From: Pavlovales sp. CCMP2436
Taxonomy: Eukaryota; Haptophyta; Pavlovophyceae; Pavlovales
Reading direction: 5' to 3'
Length of the DNA stretch: 11,677 bases
Assembly: GCA_026770615.1 (NCBI GenBank)
Contig: MU631730.1
Location: 93,510-105,186 of the forward strand
Shown piece after piece: positions 1 through 6,056 of this stretch. Numbering within the stretch: position 1 is the first letter of the stretch; each line of letters begins with the position of its first letter. The position numbers were made by a program, and so were the translations under genes. The notes under the pieces are model-generated. The model searched no databases. It saw only the letters and a program-made list of their open reading frames with translations, and was not told the origin of the DNA.

Positions 1-162
1 ACCCCCCACACACATACGCAACGCACACTCACACACGCACACACACTCACACACACACGCACACACACATACGCAACGCACACTCACACACACACACTCA
101 CACACACGCACACACACGCACACACACACACACCCCACCACCACCACCACCACCACACACAC
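1..162. repeat. CA-rich minisatellite, probable intron end
   Basis: The first 135 bases are almost pure (CA)n interrupted by rare T and G. A longer unit, the stretch around ATACGCAACGCACACTC, occurs at about 13-30 and again at about 68-85, a period of 55 bp. The array ends in a short CCA run (133-154) and then CACACACACCAG at 154-165, which looks like a pyrimidine-containing splice acceptor before the downstream exon. The frame of that exon stays open through the whole repeat (reading His-Thr), so a His/Thr-rich coding extension cannot be excluded. Intron is preferred because the codon composition changes abruptly at 166. Confidence 0.7.
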
Positions 163-165
163 CAG

Positions 166-780
166 GCGGCTGCTGCGAATGGTCTCGGACGGCCGCAGCA
201 GCCTCCGCAGCAGCAGTACCAGCAGCAGCCTCCTTTCGGGCAGCAGCAGTACGGCTGCAACTACGGCGGGCCCCCCTCAGGCCCTCCGCCTGGCTGCGGC
301 TACGGACACCCCCCACCCTGCACCTGTGGCTACGGGCGTCCCGCGGCCCCCTCCTACTCCATCCCACCCCCCCGGGGCGGCGCCGGCGTCCCCCAGTGCT
401 CCTACGGCGCCCCCAGCGCACCTCCGCAGTGCACCTACAACTCGCTGCCTCCCCCCCGCGCCCCCCCGGGCGGCGCGCAGTGCGCTTACGCCTCGGGCGC
501 CCCGCAACACCCGGGCGCCTGCTCCTACGGGGGCGCTGCGTACGGGGGCGCGGCCGCTTACGGCAGCATGGGCGGCCCCCAGCAGGTGGGCCTCGGGCTA
601 TCGGGAGCGTACGGCGGGTGCGGTGCGCCGCCCGGCGGAGCCCCGTGGCCCGCACCCCTCGCATCCGGCGGCGGTTACGGAGCACCCGCGGGTTACCTCC
701 CGCCCGGGCACAGGCCTGCATCGTCCGGGGCCAACCTCGCGGCGGCAGCGCTGCTCCGGGAGCAACTGCTCAAGAAGTGA
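166..780 (+). CDS. C-terminal exon of a Gly/Tyr/Pro/Gln/Cys-rich low-complexity protein (5' partial)
   Basis: This is an open frame of 204 codons ending in TGA at 778-780; the true N-terminus lies upstream of the window. The probable acceptor is CAG at 163-165, followed by GCGGCTGCTGCG (Ala-rich). The first third is Gln/Pro-rich (PQQPPQQQYQQQPPFGQQQYG-like). It is followed by a run of degenerate Cys-X-Tyr-Gly units: CNYG, CGYG, CTCGYG, CSYG, CTYN, CAYA, CSYG. The frame then becomes Gly/Tyr/Ala-rich (AYGG, GGGYG) and ends in a short likely helix, NLAAAALLREQLLKK. Aromatic/Gly/Gln-rich tails of this type occur in RNA-binding, prion-like and extracellular structural proteins, but no folded domain is visible, so no function is assigned. 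The frame choice rests on the regular amino-acid pattern and the GC-ending codons; overlapping frames give Arg/Pro/Ser-rich noise. No ATG lies in this frame before 568, which supports an upstream exon. Confidence 0.75.
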   Translation, partial: AAAANGLGRPQQPPQQQYQQQPPFGQQQYGCNYGGPPSGPPPGCGYGHPPPCTCGYGRPAAPSYSIPPPRGGAGVPQCSYGAPSAPPQCTYNSLPPPRAPPGGAQCAYASGAPQHPGACSYGGAAYGGAAAYGSMGGPQQVGLGLSGAYGGCGAPPGGAPWPAPLASGGGYGAPAGYLPPGHRPASSGANLAAAALLREQLLKK

Positions 781-1514
781 TTGGCGCATTGTGCAACTCG
801 ACGATGTAATTTGTTTTAGTGGTGGGTTTTCAGACGCGCAGCCGCTCTGTCGAATGACGGGCTCACGTCACTCACTGACGTCCGTCATGAACCGACGAGG
901 GAAGCGCCGGAGCGGTATAAACTATTTAGCGATAACTTAGTAAGGGAGATCCTGATCTATTGATCCCCTGTGTGAGAGTGACGTGTCACGTGGCCCCAGC
1001 GCGCTATTTTTATAGTTTGCTTGCCGAAATACAGCCGAGTCGCAGAAATAATTACTTTTTTTTGCTAAAAGAGCTTTGTTAAAAATACTTTACCTATTTT
1101 TCATTATTATTAGTTAGTTTATTAAATATATTTGAAATGTAAATTATTGGTGCTCGAGCTGTGCCCGGGTGATTCTTTCCCGGGAGTGCTTTAAATGGGC
1201 ATCGCACTCGTTTGGTGGCTTAAAAAATGCGCACAGCCCTAATGAACAAATCCTCGCATTATTAGAACCAATCTAAAGCTGTTGACCAAGAGTTCTGGCC
1301 GGCCAATCATAAAACCATGTGATTAGTTACCTACTTCTTATGAAATATGAAAATAAGTAACTAACGCGTTGAAGCCGTCCGGCTCTCTTAGCGTGGCGGG
1401 TGTCGTACTGCGCGCTCCCGCCGAGCGTGCCGAGCCCACCTGCAGCCGGCGTGAGCGGTGAGCGGCCGTGTGCGACGGCGGGCGCGTAGCGCGCCTAGCG
1501 CACGATGGACCCAC
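781..1514. other. AT-rich intergenic / 3' flank without a recognised gene
   Basis: No convincing coding frame is present. The stretch includes the probable 3' UTR of the preceding gene. It also has a small inverted repeat with CCCGGG arms at 1164-1169 and 1179-1184, and an inverted pair TTAGTTAC / GTAACTAA around 1323-1364. GC rises again from about 1370, leading into the candidate minus-strand exon. Confidence 0.6.
865..993. promoter_or_regulatory. ACGT-core palindromes and TATA-like box
   Basis: ACGTCA-ctcac-TGACGT at 865-881 is a perfect 6-bp inverted repeat of CRE/bZIP half-sites. A TATA-like GGTATAAACTA lies at about 914-924. GTGAC-gt-GTCAC at 978-989 runs into a G-box CACGTG at 987-992. 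Such motifs are typical bZIP/bHLH targets. No clear downstream gene start was found, so a promoter role is inference only. Confidence 0.25.
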
Positions 1515-1591
1515 CTGCTGGCCGATATCTTCTTCGTGCAGGTCGGTATCCTCGATGTCGTCAACAACCTTGAAGCTCCTGAACGGATCAC
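1515..1591 (-). CDS. Candidate internal exon of an unrecognised gene
   Basis: On the minus strand a 77-nt stretch is bounded by CTTAGGCGCAG upstream (acceptor ending at 1592) and CAG|GTGGGT downstream (donor at 1514-1509). In the frame that is open across it, it encodes an acidic peptide containing DPFRSFKVVDDIEDTD and LHEEDIGQQ. The flanking parts of the same frame become Arg/Ser/Thr-rich and look non-coding. No family is recognised. It lies immediately outside the left inverted repeat of the 1602-2223 element, so that element may have inserted in an intron of this gene. The splice sites are read by eye, and the acceptor's pyrimidine tract is weak. Confidence 0.3.
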
Positions 1592-1630
1592 CTGCGCCTA
1601 AGGTTCGTGATTTCGATGAGAAATCCCCAA

Positions 1631-2215
1631 CAAAATTTCGCATGCGAAATTTTGCGAAATTTCGCTAGAAAAAATTAGAGCCTTTCACAGAGAAATTTCG
1701 TTAATATTTTGTCTCGAAATTTAGCTGCGAAATTCTAAGTAAAAGCTTTTTCGCAGCGAAATTTCGTTAGTTACGTGCTCTCGTCCAAGAGCTCTCGTCC
1801 AAGCGCGTCGTGTCTGCGGAGGACCATGGCGGCCATGCCGAGCGGCTTCAAGGAGATCATCACCAAGGACGGACATGTCCACCTGCCCAAGAGCGTGATC
1901 GAGGCGTATTTTATCCAGCACCCCGACATCAAGGCCAAGCTCAAGGGCACGGACGCGAACGAGACGCTGACGGGCCGACATTTCGAATTTCGCGCGAAAA
2001 GCCATGGCGCCATTTCGCAGTAACGAAATTTCGCAGTTTCGTAACGAAATTTCGCTGCGAAATATATAACTAACTTTCACAGCGCGAAATTTCGCAGCGA
2101 AATTTCGCAGCGAAATCTCTAAAACTTTCGTAACGAAATTTCGCAGCGATATTGTTTTAGCTTTTCAGTTTCGCTGCGAATTTTGCACTGCGAAATTTCT
2201 ACAACGAAATTTCGT
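1631..2215. repeat. Array of GCGAAATTTCGC palindromes
   Basis: Perfect 12-mers occur at 1654-1665, 2084-2095 and 2097-2108. One-base variants include ACGAAATTTCGC at 2023-2034, 2043-2054 and 2133-2144, GCGAAATTTCGT at 1756-1767 and the palindrome ACGAAATTTCGT at 2204-2215. A perfect 24-bp palindrome of the same type (CAAAATTTCGCATGCG...) is centred at 1642/1643. TTTCGCGCGAAA at about 1988-1999 is also palindromic. Spacing is irregular, so this is not a CRISPR array. Confidence 0.85.
1826..2023 (+). CDS. Captured gene fragment, unknown function
   Basis: ATG at 1826 sits in a strong Kozak-like context (ACCATGGCGG), and the frame runs 65 codons to TAA at 2021-2023. The first ~52 residues are gene-like with GC-ending codons, including FKEIITKDGHVHLPKSVIEA, YFIQHPDIKAKLKG and TDANETLTG. 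From about residue 53 the frame is made of the palindromic repeat (HFEFRAKSHGAISQ), so the original gene's 3' part is missing. The frame is also open upstream to a GTG at 1775, across a CTCTCGTCCAAG tandem duplication. GC composition contrasts sharply with the element arms. The ITKDGHVHLPK stretch faintly resembles AbrB/SpoVT-type DNA-binding strands, but not enough to assign. It may be a fragment carried by the element or a small chimeric ORF. Confidence 0.35.
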   Translation: MAAMPSGFKEIITKDGHVHLPKSVIEAYFIQHPDIKAKLKGTDANETLTGRHFEFRAKSHGAISQ

Positions 2216-2223
2216 CACGAACC

Positions 2224-2597
2224 CTGCCTGAGCCCAGCGCCCGTGACTGCACGCCTCTGCATGCTGGACGCACATTTTGACATGGCGCTTCATATGCTTA
2301 GCCGGCGTAGTCGTGCCACATTTGCACGTCAAATAGCCCTTGCCGGTATCGTGGCGAGCGGTCGACGCGCATGGCTGAGAAGGACTGTCAATGCATTAAC
2401 CCCAGTGCAATTGGCTCTCTTTGGCCGGCGCCCGGGCGACCTAGGCCTGCCGGTCCTGAATGAATATATGACTAGGCCGACTAGGCGGAGCTTGATTTGG
2501 CGGCTATACGCCAACTAATTAACTTAGGAACTAAGACCTGACCTCACGGTCGCGCACGAGGCGAGCTGACGGCGCGCGTGGCTGACAGGAAAGACTG
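2224..2597. other. Intergenic stretch, weak ORF only
   Basis: A plus-strand frame stays open from within the repeat element to TAA at 2516-2518, and includes MLDAHFDMALHMLSRRSRAT. It lacks the third-position GC bias of neighbouring genes and has no recognisable domain, so it is not called as a gene. Two imperfect copies of a GGCTGA...GGA..ACTGTCAAT motif occur at about 2373-2393 and 2580-2603. Confidence 0.4.
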
Positions 2598-4085
2598 TCA
2601 ATACGTTTTGCATCTGTCCAACACGCACGGGGCCAACGCCGACCGATCGAAGGGAGGTGGCTTGGAGAGTGAGGGCCGCCATTCGGGGTCGCAGACAAGC
2701 AGCAACCTCTCGCTCACGCGCTGGGTCTGGACGCCGGGCTGCGCGTTCAAGCCCGAGTCGAGCGCGGAATGCTCAAAGACGTCAATTTCGGACACGACGC
2801 GCCAGAGCTTGTCGAGCGGTAGCAGCGCACGGTCCGCGTCGTCGGCCGACGGTCGGTAGGTGCCGGACATGTTGTTCCAGCGGGTTAGGCCATCACCGTC
2901 CACCTCCAGTTCGCCGGCGAAGAGTACCGGGCCCTCCCCGGCGAGTAACGCGTGCCCCGACGCCTTCCCGAACGGCGCGGAGGCAACAGCGACGCGCAGG
3001 AACCGCTCGCCGACACACCTCACGAACGCGTGGCTGCCGGACCTCAGCTGCACCTGCCGCGTGGTCATCTCCTTCTGAATGTACGTGCCGCGCACCGCGC
3101 CGATGGCACCACGCACGACGGTGCAGGCCAGCGTGCCGTCCTCAGAGGAGAAGCAGCACGCCGTAAGCATGCCAATCTTCGGACGCAAATGCTGCGCGCC
3201 GGTGCACAGCTCGATGGAGGGGAGTGGAAGAAGGAGGCTGAGGGGGTGAACGGGTGGAAGGCAGAGAACGAGCTGCGTGTCCGTACAGGGCGAGCGTCGC
3301 AGAGATGCGCTTGGCGATTTCCAGTCCGCGCGCCCAGTCATCATCTCCGGGTTGTCGTGCCAGACCGGGAGATAGATCTGCGTCGGTGACTCGAGCCCGG
3401 CATCCGCGAAGCCGTCCGCGCCATCGCCGCTGAGCCAGGCAGCGAGTAGGCCTACGCGAAACTGCAGCGAGCAAAAGGCCGGCTCGCTGACGGAAGTCTG
3501 TCGTCGATTGCACGAAGGGGGGGCCGACGACGACGAACCGATGGGCAGTATGATGGGTGAGCTCGTTGGCGCGGGTGGAGGGGTGGCAGGAGTGCGCGCA
3601 AAGGCGAGGAGCACGAAGGGCACGCCGTCGCTGAGGAAGGAACGCAGCGCCATCGTGGAGAAGCCGAGCTGCTCGCGGAGAAAATCGGTGTACTCGTGCG
3701 CGAGGTCAATGCTGGGCGGTAGGTCTGCGAGCGGCAGCTCGATGTAGCAGCCGGCCTTCCACGCGAACTGAGGCAACCCGCCGGCCGAGCTGGCGCCGGG
3801 CACACCGAACTCGAACGGAGAGGTGGCGCACCACGCACGTCGCTCGCCACCACCGCACTCGCTCGCCCGCTCAGACGTCGCCTGATGCCGATGCTCGACG
3901 GTGCGGAGGCCGCTTGTGTCGCGCCGCCACTCGAGCCCCACCCGGCGCCAGAGCTCAATGTCCGGGAGCCCAAGCGACGCGGCGAGGCTTTTGAGCCGCG
4001 TTCCCCGCTCCAGTATGAGCCCCTTGTTTGCCGGACCTGCCCCGCCGGGCGGCGCCGTGTGCGAGCGGGCGCCCAGGCGAGGCAT
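2598..4085 (-). CDS. Uncharacterised protein with WNN-SGTYRP segment; possibly decaying
   Basis: The frame is open for 495 codons from ATG at 4085-4083 to TGA at 2600-2598. It extends upstream to 4403, but that part is AT-rich and looks non-coding, so the ATG at the GC boundary is preferred; CTCACAG just before it could also be a splice acceptor. N-terminal residues 1-110 are unremarkable. Residues ~108-165 (CYIELPLADLPP, FSTMALRSFLSDGVPFVLLA) look well conserved. Residues ~305-425 form a coherent block, including GHALLAGEGPVLFAGELEVD and, from W403, WNNMSGTYRP then LPLDKLWRVV. I recall the WNN-SGTYRP type of segment from large uncharacterised families of haptophyte proteins, but that needs a search. 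Two frame anomalies (about 3340 and 3285) suggest compensating indels, and a Pro/Ser-rich stretch (residues 165-200) could be an intron or another shift. Function unknown. Confidence 0.5.
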   Translation of the reverse strand: MPRLGARSHTAPPGGAGPANKGLILERGTRLKSLAASLGLPDIELWRRVGLEWRRDTSGLRTVEHRHQATSERASECGGGERRAWCATSPFEFGVPGASSAGGLPQFAWKAGCYIELPLADLPPSIDLAHEYTDFLREQLGFSTMALRSFLSDGVPFVLLAFARTPATPPPAPTSSPIILPIGSSSSAPPSCNRRQTSVSEPAFCSLQFRVGLLAAWLSGDGADGFADAGLESPTQIYLPVWHDNPEMMTGRADWKSPSASLRRSPCTDTQLVLCLPPVHPLSLLLPLPSIELCTGAQHLRPKIGMLTACCFSSEDGTLACTVVRGAIGAVRGTYIQKEMTTRQVQLRSGSHAFVRCVGERFLRVAVASAPFGKASGHALLAGEGPVLFAGELEVDGDGLTRWNNMSGTYRPSADDADRALLPLDKLWRVVSEIDVFEHSALDSGLNAQPGVQTQRVSERLLLVCDPEWRPSLSKPPPFDRSALAPCVLDRCKTY

Positions 4086-4338
4086 CTGTGAGCGTAGAGT
4101 GTGTGCAAGTTCGATGCAGTCGTTCAAGCGCCTCGAGGGGTATTTAGTCAAATCGTCAAAAATGAAAAAATATTCTTGGTTACATTCTTTAGTCATGTTA
4201 ATCTGCTTGGTCAAGGGCGGTGTTGAGATTCCTAGGGACAGTGTCAGGGACCATCCTAGGGTTTTAAGGGAGCTATATGAAAGAAGGGCGGGTTTTTGTT
4301 GTTTTGAGACGTTTTTGTTCAGAACATTCGAGTGAGAG
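4086..4338. other. AT-rich 5' flank of the minus-strand gene
   Basis: Composition switches from GC-rich to AT-rich at about 4140. The flank contains CCTAGGG twice (about 4231 and 4254) and a 57-codon plus-strand ORF (4162-4335) beginning MKKYSWLHSLVMLICLVKGG. That start is signal-peptide-like, but codon use is unlike the local genes and no support was found. This is the likely promoter/5' UTR region of the gene on the minus strand. Confidence 0.4.
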
Positions 4339-4429
4339 GTAATTACCCAGGTCTTGCGAAGAAAAAAATGAACCCGCTCGTAGAAGGATAAGGAAGGATT
4401 CATTACGAATGAAACAGTTCATTCAACAG

Positions 4430-4552
4430 AAATAGCAAATAGCTATGGTTCGCGAATGAACATTCATGAACGTTCATGAACAGCACCGGCGCTGAATGAA
4501 TGATGAACGGCGCCCAGTCTGATGAACTAGCCTGGTGAACACAGAACATGCT
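4430..4552. repeat. GTTCATGAAC-type subterminal repeats, left cluster
   Basis: ATGAACATTCATGAACGTTCATGAAC-like sequence, with further GAATGAATGATGAAC and GATGAACTAGCC units, repeats the same 5-10 bp motif in both orientations. It mirrors the cluster at 5209-5340 and supports one transposon spanning both. Confidence 0.65.
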
Positions 4553-4635
4553 GGCGCGGTTCTCCTCCCACTGCCACTGGCGCTAGTCAGCTTAGGCGAC
4601 AATCGTCTCGTTAAATGTTGCTGGCTAAGGTGGGG

Positions 4636-4808
4636 GTACAGGGGATCGCGGGCAATAAGAATCCGTCGTTTTAAGAAACTGAGCCTCGTTTTTTAGCCCT
4701 TCAACAGTAATTTTAACCAAAATTTAACCATTGTTAGTATGCGATTTGCTAAGAAACTCAGCCTCAGCCTCAAAACCTGCCGTTCTTATTGCCCGCGATC
4801 CCCTGTAC
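4636..4808. repeat. 173-bp hairpin with 26-bp perfect inverted repeat
   Basis: The arm at 4636-4661 begins GTACAGGGGATCGCGGGC. It is the exact reverse complement of 4783-4808, which ends GCCCGCGATCCCCTGTAC. The right arm is part of the hAT tail coding sequence (TYRGSRAIRTAG), so the left arm is an inverted partial copy of it. AAGAAACTGAGCCTCG (4673-4688) also repeats directly as AAGAAACTCAGCCTC (4751-4765), showing local rearrangement. Confidence 0.8.
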
Positions 4809-5035
4809 GTCTTGCGCATGTACTCCATGAGCTTGCGGTTGACGCGGAGGACGAGCATTTCCATGGTCTTGGAAGAGAGGCACGCGTCGCCGTCATTGAG
4901 CACCAGGTTCGCGGCCGAGAGCACACGCTCGCAGAAGCTCTCCGCGGCCAGCGCCCCGATCTGTTGGCACGAGCATCGTGCCGGGCCCCGGGCGGGGCAG
5001 AAATTCCAGTTACGTCTGTTTCTGTACTGACCAGA
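4724..5035 (-). pseudogene. hAT transposase C-terminal dimerisation domain remnant
   Basis: On the minus strand the frame is open from just inside a TAG at 5038-5036 to TAA at 4726-4724. It contains ESFCERVLSAANLVLNDGDA, then CLSSKTMEMLVLRVNRKLME. This matches the layout of the hAT family C-terminal domain (ERvFSaaG..v...R..L....vE.lvfl..N), with the RVLSAA, L-S-TMEMLVLR and NRKLM elements in order. The catalytic RNase H-like core and the zinc finger are absent, and no start codon is credible, so this is a remnant or a terminal exon of a broken gene. The tail beyond NRKLM (GFEAEAEFLSKSHTNNG) recurs in diverged form at 5941-6056. In an intact element this domain mediates transposase dimerisation. 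Confidence 0.75.
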
Positions 5036-5208
5036 CTAGTACGTCATACTGTAGCGACCCAGCCCCCCGCTTGTACACTGCCGCTAACTGTATACCGAGG
5101 CATAGCCTCTACAGTGAGACTACGCCAGCGAAGATTTTTTGACATTATTCTAGTTGTATAGCACGAAGTTTGGACCCACCCAAAGTGCACTGGCAAGGCG
5201 AGGCTCTC

Positions 5209-5340
5209 ATGAACCAATCACCATTTCTGCCGGTAATGAATGAACCAGTGAATGAAGGGGGGGGCTCCGCGGTGATGAATGAAGTGAACTAATGAACCAT
5301 TCACTAGTTCATGAACCAGTTCATTTGCGGTTCATGAACT
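5209..5340. repeat. GTTCATGAAC-type subterminal repeats, right cluster
   Basis: Units such as AATGAATGAACCAGTGAATG, TTCACTAGTTCATGAACC and GCGGTTCATGAACTC repeat the motif of the left cluster in both orientations. This marks the other flank of the hAT-type block. Confidence 0.65.
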
Positions 5341-5379
5341 CTAACGTGAACGCCGAGCACTTCTAAATTACCTGTCATT

Positions 5380-5483
5380 CGAGTGAGAGCTAGGTGTCCA
5401 GTGATAGGTACCCAGCTATCACTCACTCGGCGACCCCCCACCCCCCCTAGCTCTCATGTCACTCGGCCGCCGAGTGAGAGCTA
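5380..5483. repeat. CGAGTGAGAG inverted-repeat cluster
   Basis: CGAGTGAGAGCT at 5380-5391 faces AGCTATCACTCACTCGG at 5414-5430. TAGCTCTCA...CTCGGC at 5448-5467 then faces GCCGAGTGAGAGCTA at 5469-5483, with a perfect ACTCGGC-C-GCCGAGT core at 5461-5475. The same family recurs at 6294-6355 and as a single unit at 4329-4338. These are probably ends of a small repeat or MITE family. Confidence 0.6.
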
Positions 5484-5510
5484 CTGTAATCGCTTCATAT
5501 TACGCAGCCT

Positions 5511-5569
5511 GAAGTCGACCAAGCCAGTGACTGAACAACACCTGTTGAACCATGCTGAGCCGCTAATAT
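5511..5569 (+). repeat. Copy 1 of a dispersed repeat encoding HLLNHAEPL
   Basis: The segment is similar over about 57 bp to 10010-10066. In the frame open in both copies it reads STKPVTEQHLLNHAEPL here and STKSVSEHHLLNHAEPL there. About half of the changed codons are synonymous, hinting at descent from a coding sequence. The family is not recognised. Sequence between this repeat and 5676 holds nothing else I can name. Confidence 0.6.
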
Positions 5570-5676
5570 ATTGACTGATAGGGATTCAAGCTGGCGTCTG
5601 ACTGTTCTGAATGTTTTGCTGATCTGAGCGCTGCGTCGCCCATTGCCTGCTGCGTGCCTTAGTCGGCTGCGCTGGC

Positions 5677-5922
5677 TTAGGCGCCACCGCGCGTGCCGAT
5701 GGATCTCCGGTAGTGTGCCCGGGCAAGGGCGTTTAGGGAGATGATCTGCTGGTTGCTGTTTGTCGTGTTCCCACGCTGGGCAGCGATCGGGGACAGCGCG
5801 CTCAAGCTCGCGAGCAGCAACTGCGCATGGCCACGTGCCGCGATCGTAACGATCGTGTCGATGAGCTGCTTCTTGATGCGCGCGGTCGCCTCCATCGGAT
5901 TCACACCCATCAGCGCGTACAT
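5677..5922 (-). CDS. 81-residue ORF or exon, unknown function
   Basis: The ORF runs from ATG at 5922-5920 to TAA at 5679-5677. It has GC-ending codons, unlike its AT-rich surroundings. It encodes MYALMGVNPMEATARIKKQL, then IDTIVTIAARGHAQLLLASL and SALSPIAAQRGN, predicted mostly helical. The frame continues upstream without a stop to 5967 but enters repeat-derived sequence. GGCTGCAAG immediately before the ATG could be a splice acceptor, in which case this is a terminal exon. It lies directly downstream (on the minus strand) of a second diverged hAT tail copy, so it may be transposon cargo or part of an element-encoded second protein. No family recognised. Confidence 0.4.
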   Translation of the reverse strand: MYALMGVNPMEATARIKKQLIDTIVTIAARGHAQLLLASLSALSPIAAQRGNTTNSNQQIISLNALARAHYRRSIGTRGGA

Positions 5923-5940
5923 CTTGCAGCCTCGTTTATT

Positions 5941-6056
5941 GGTATTGTTTGTATGTGATTTAAGCAACTTTAAGCATTGGTTGTATGTAATTTGCTAAGA
6001 AGCTCAGCCTCAAGTTTCAGAATTCGCCCTTTTAATTGCCCGCGATCTCCTCTATA
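5941..6056 (-). mobile_element. Second, diverged copy of the hAT tail
   Basis: The segment 5972-6053 aligns with 4726-4805. Shared blocks are TTTGCTAAGAA.CTCAGCCTC and TTATTGCCCGCGATC, or TTAATTGCCCGCGATC in this copy. An extra copy of the CATACAA(C)CAAT portion is tandemly duplicated here (5941-5965 and 5974-6000). The reading frame of the transposase tail is broken in this copy (GGC AAT TAA). The core domain is absent. Confidence 0.6.

Larger units (their letters stand above)
1602..2223. mobile_element. 622-bp non-autonomous element with TIRs and GCGAAATTTCGC subterminal repeats
   Basis: GGTTCGTGA at 1602-1610 and its reverse complement TCACGAACC at 2215-2223 form 9-bp terminal inverted repeats, and both are followed inward by TTTCG-containing sequence. 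Between them, two AT-rich arms (about 1625-1766 and 1979-2215) are crowded with the palindrome GCGAAATTTCGC and near variants. A GC-rich centre (about 1767-1978) has ordinary gene-like composition. Flanks resemble each other only imperfectly (CTGCGCCTA left, CTGCCTGA right), so a target-site duplication is not proven. The layout of TIRs, repetitive subterminal arms and a captured host segment matches Pack-type or foldback-like non-autonomous DNA transposons. No transposase is encoded. Confidence 0.55.
4339..5375 (-). mobile_element. Degenerate hAT-type DNA transposon
   Basis: This approximately 1-kb block lies between two identical 14-bp direct repeats, CATTCGAGTGAGAG, at 4325-4338 and 5376-5389. 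Its ends carry AGGTAATT (left, 4337-4344) and AATTACCT (right, 5367-5374) in inverted orientation. Inside are a minus-strand hAT dimerisation-domain remnant and dense TTCATGAA-type repeats near both ends, as expected for hAT subterminal repeats. hAT elements normally make 8-bp target duplications, so the 14-bp repeat may be partly chance or an older shared repeat motif, and the exact ends are uncertain. The block is far too short for an intact transposase gene. Confidence 0.5.

Noticed and set aside
98..721. Long minus-strand open frame over the CA repeat and the Gly/Tyr exon
   Set aside because: Arg/Gly/Ala-rich composition is the shadow of GC-rich coding DNA on the other strand; no domain is present.
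1844..1920. Faint AbrB/SpoVT-like pattern ITKDGHVHLPK in the captured fragment
   Set aside because: Only one short strand resembles the family; not enough to assign DNA binding or an antitoxin role.
1631..2215. Repeat array considered as a CRISPR
   Set aside because: Units are short palindromes with irregular spacing and no uniform spacers; the context is eukaryotic.
4162..4335. 57-codon plus-strand ORF with signal-peptide-like start MKKYSWLHSLVMLICL
   Set aside because: AT-rich codons unlike local genes, no homology recognised, and it overlaps the likely promoter of the minus-strand gene.
4086..4403. N-terminal extension of the minus-strand gene to an ATG at 4403
   Set aside because: The stretch is AT-rich with different codon use and abruptly abuts GC-rich coding sequence at about 4140; more likely 5' flank that is open by chance.
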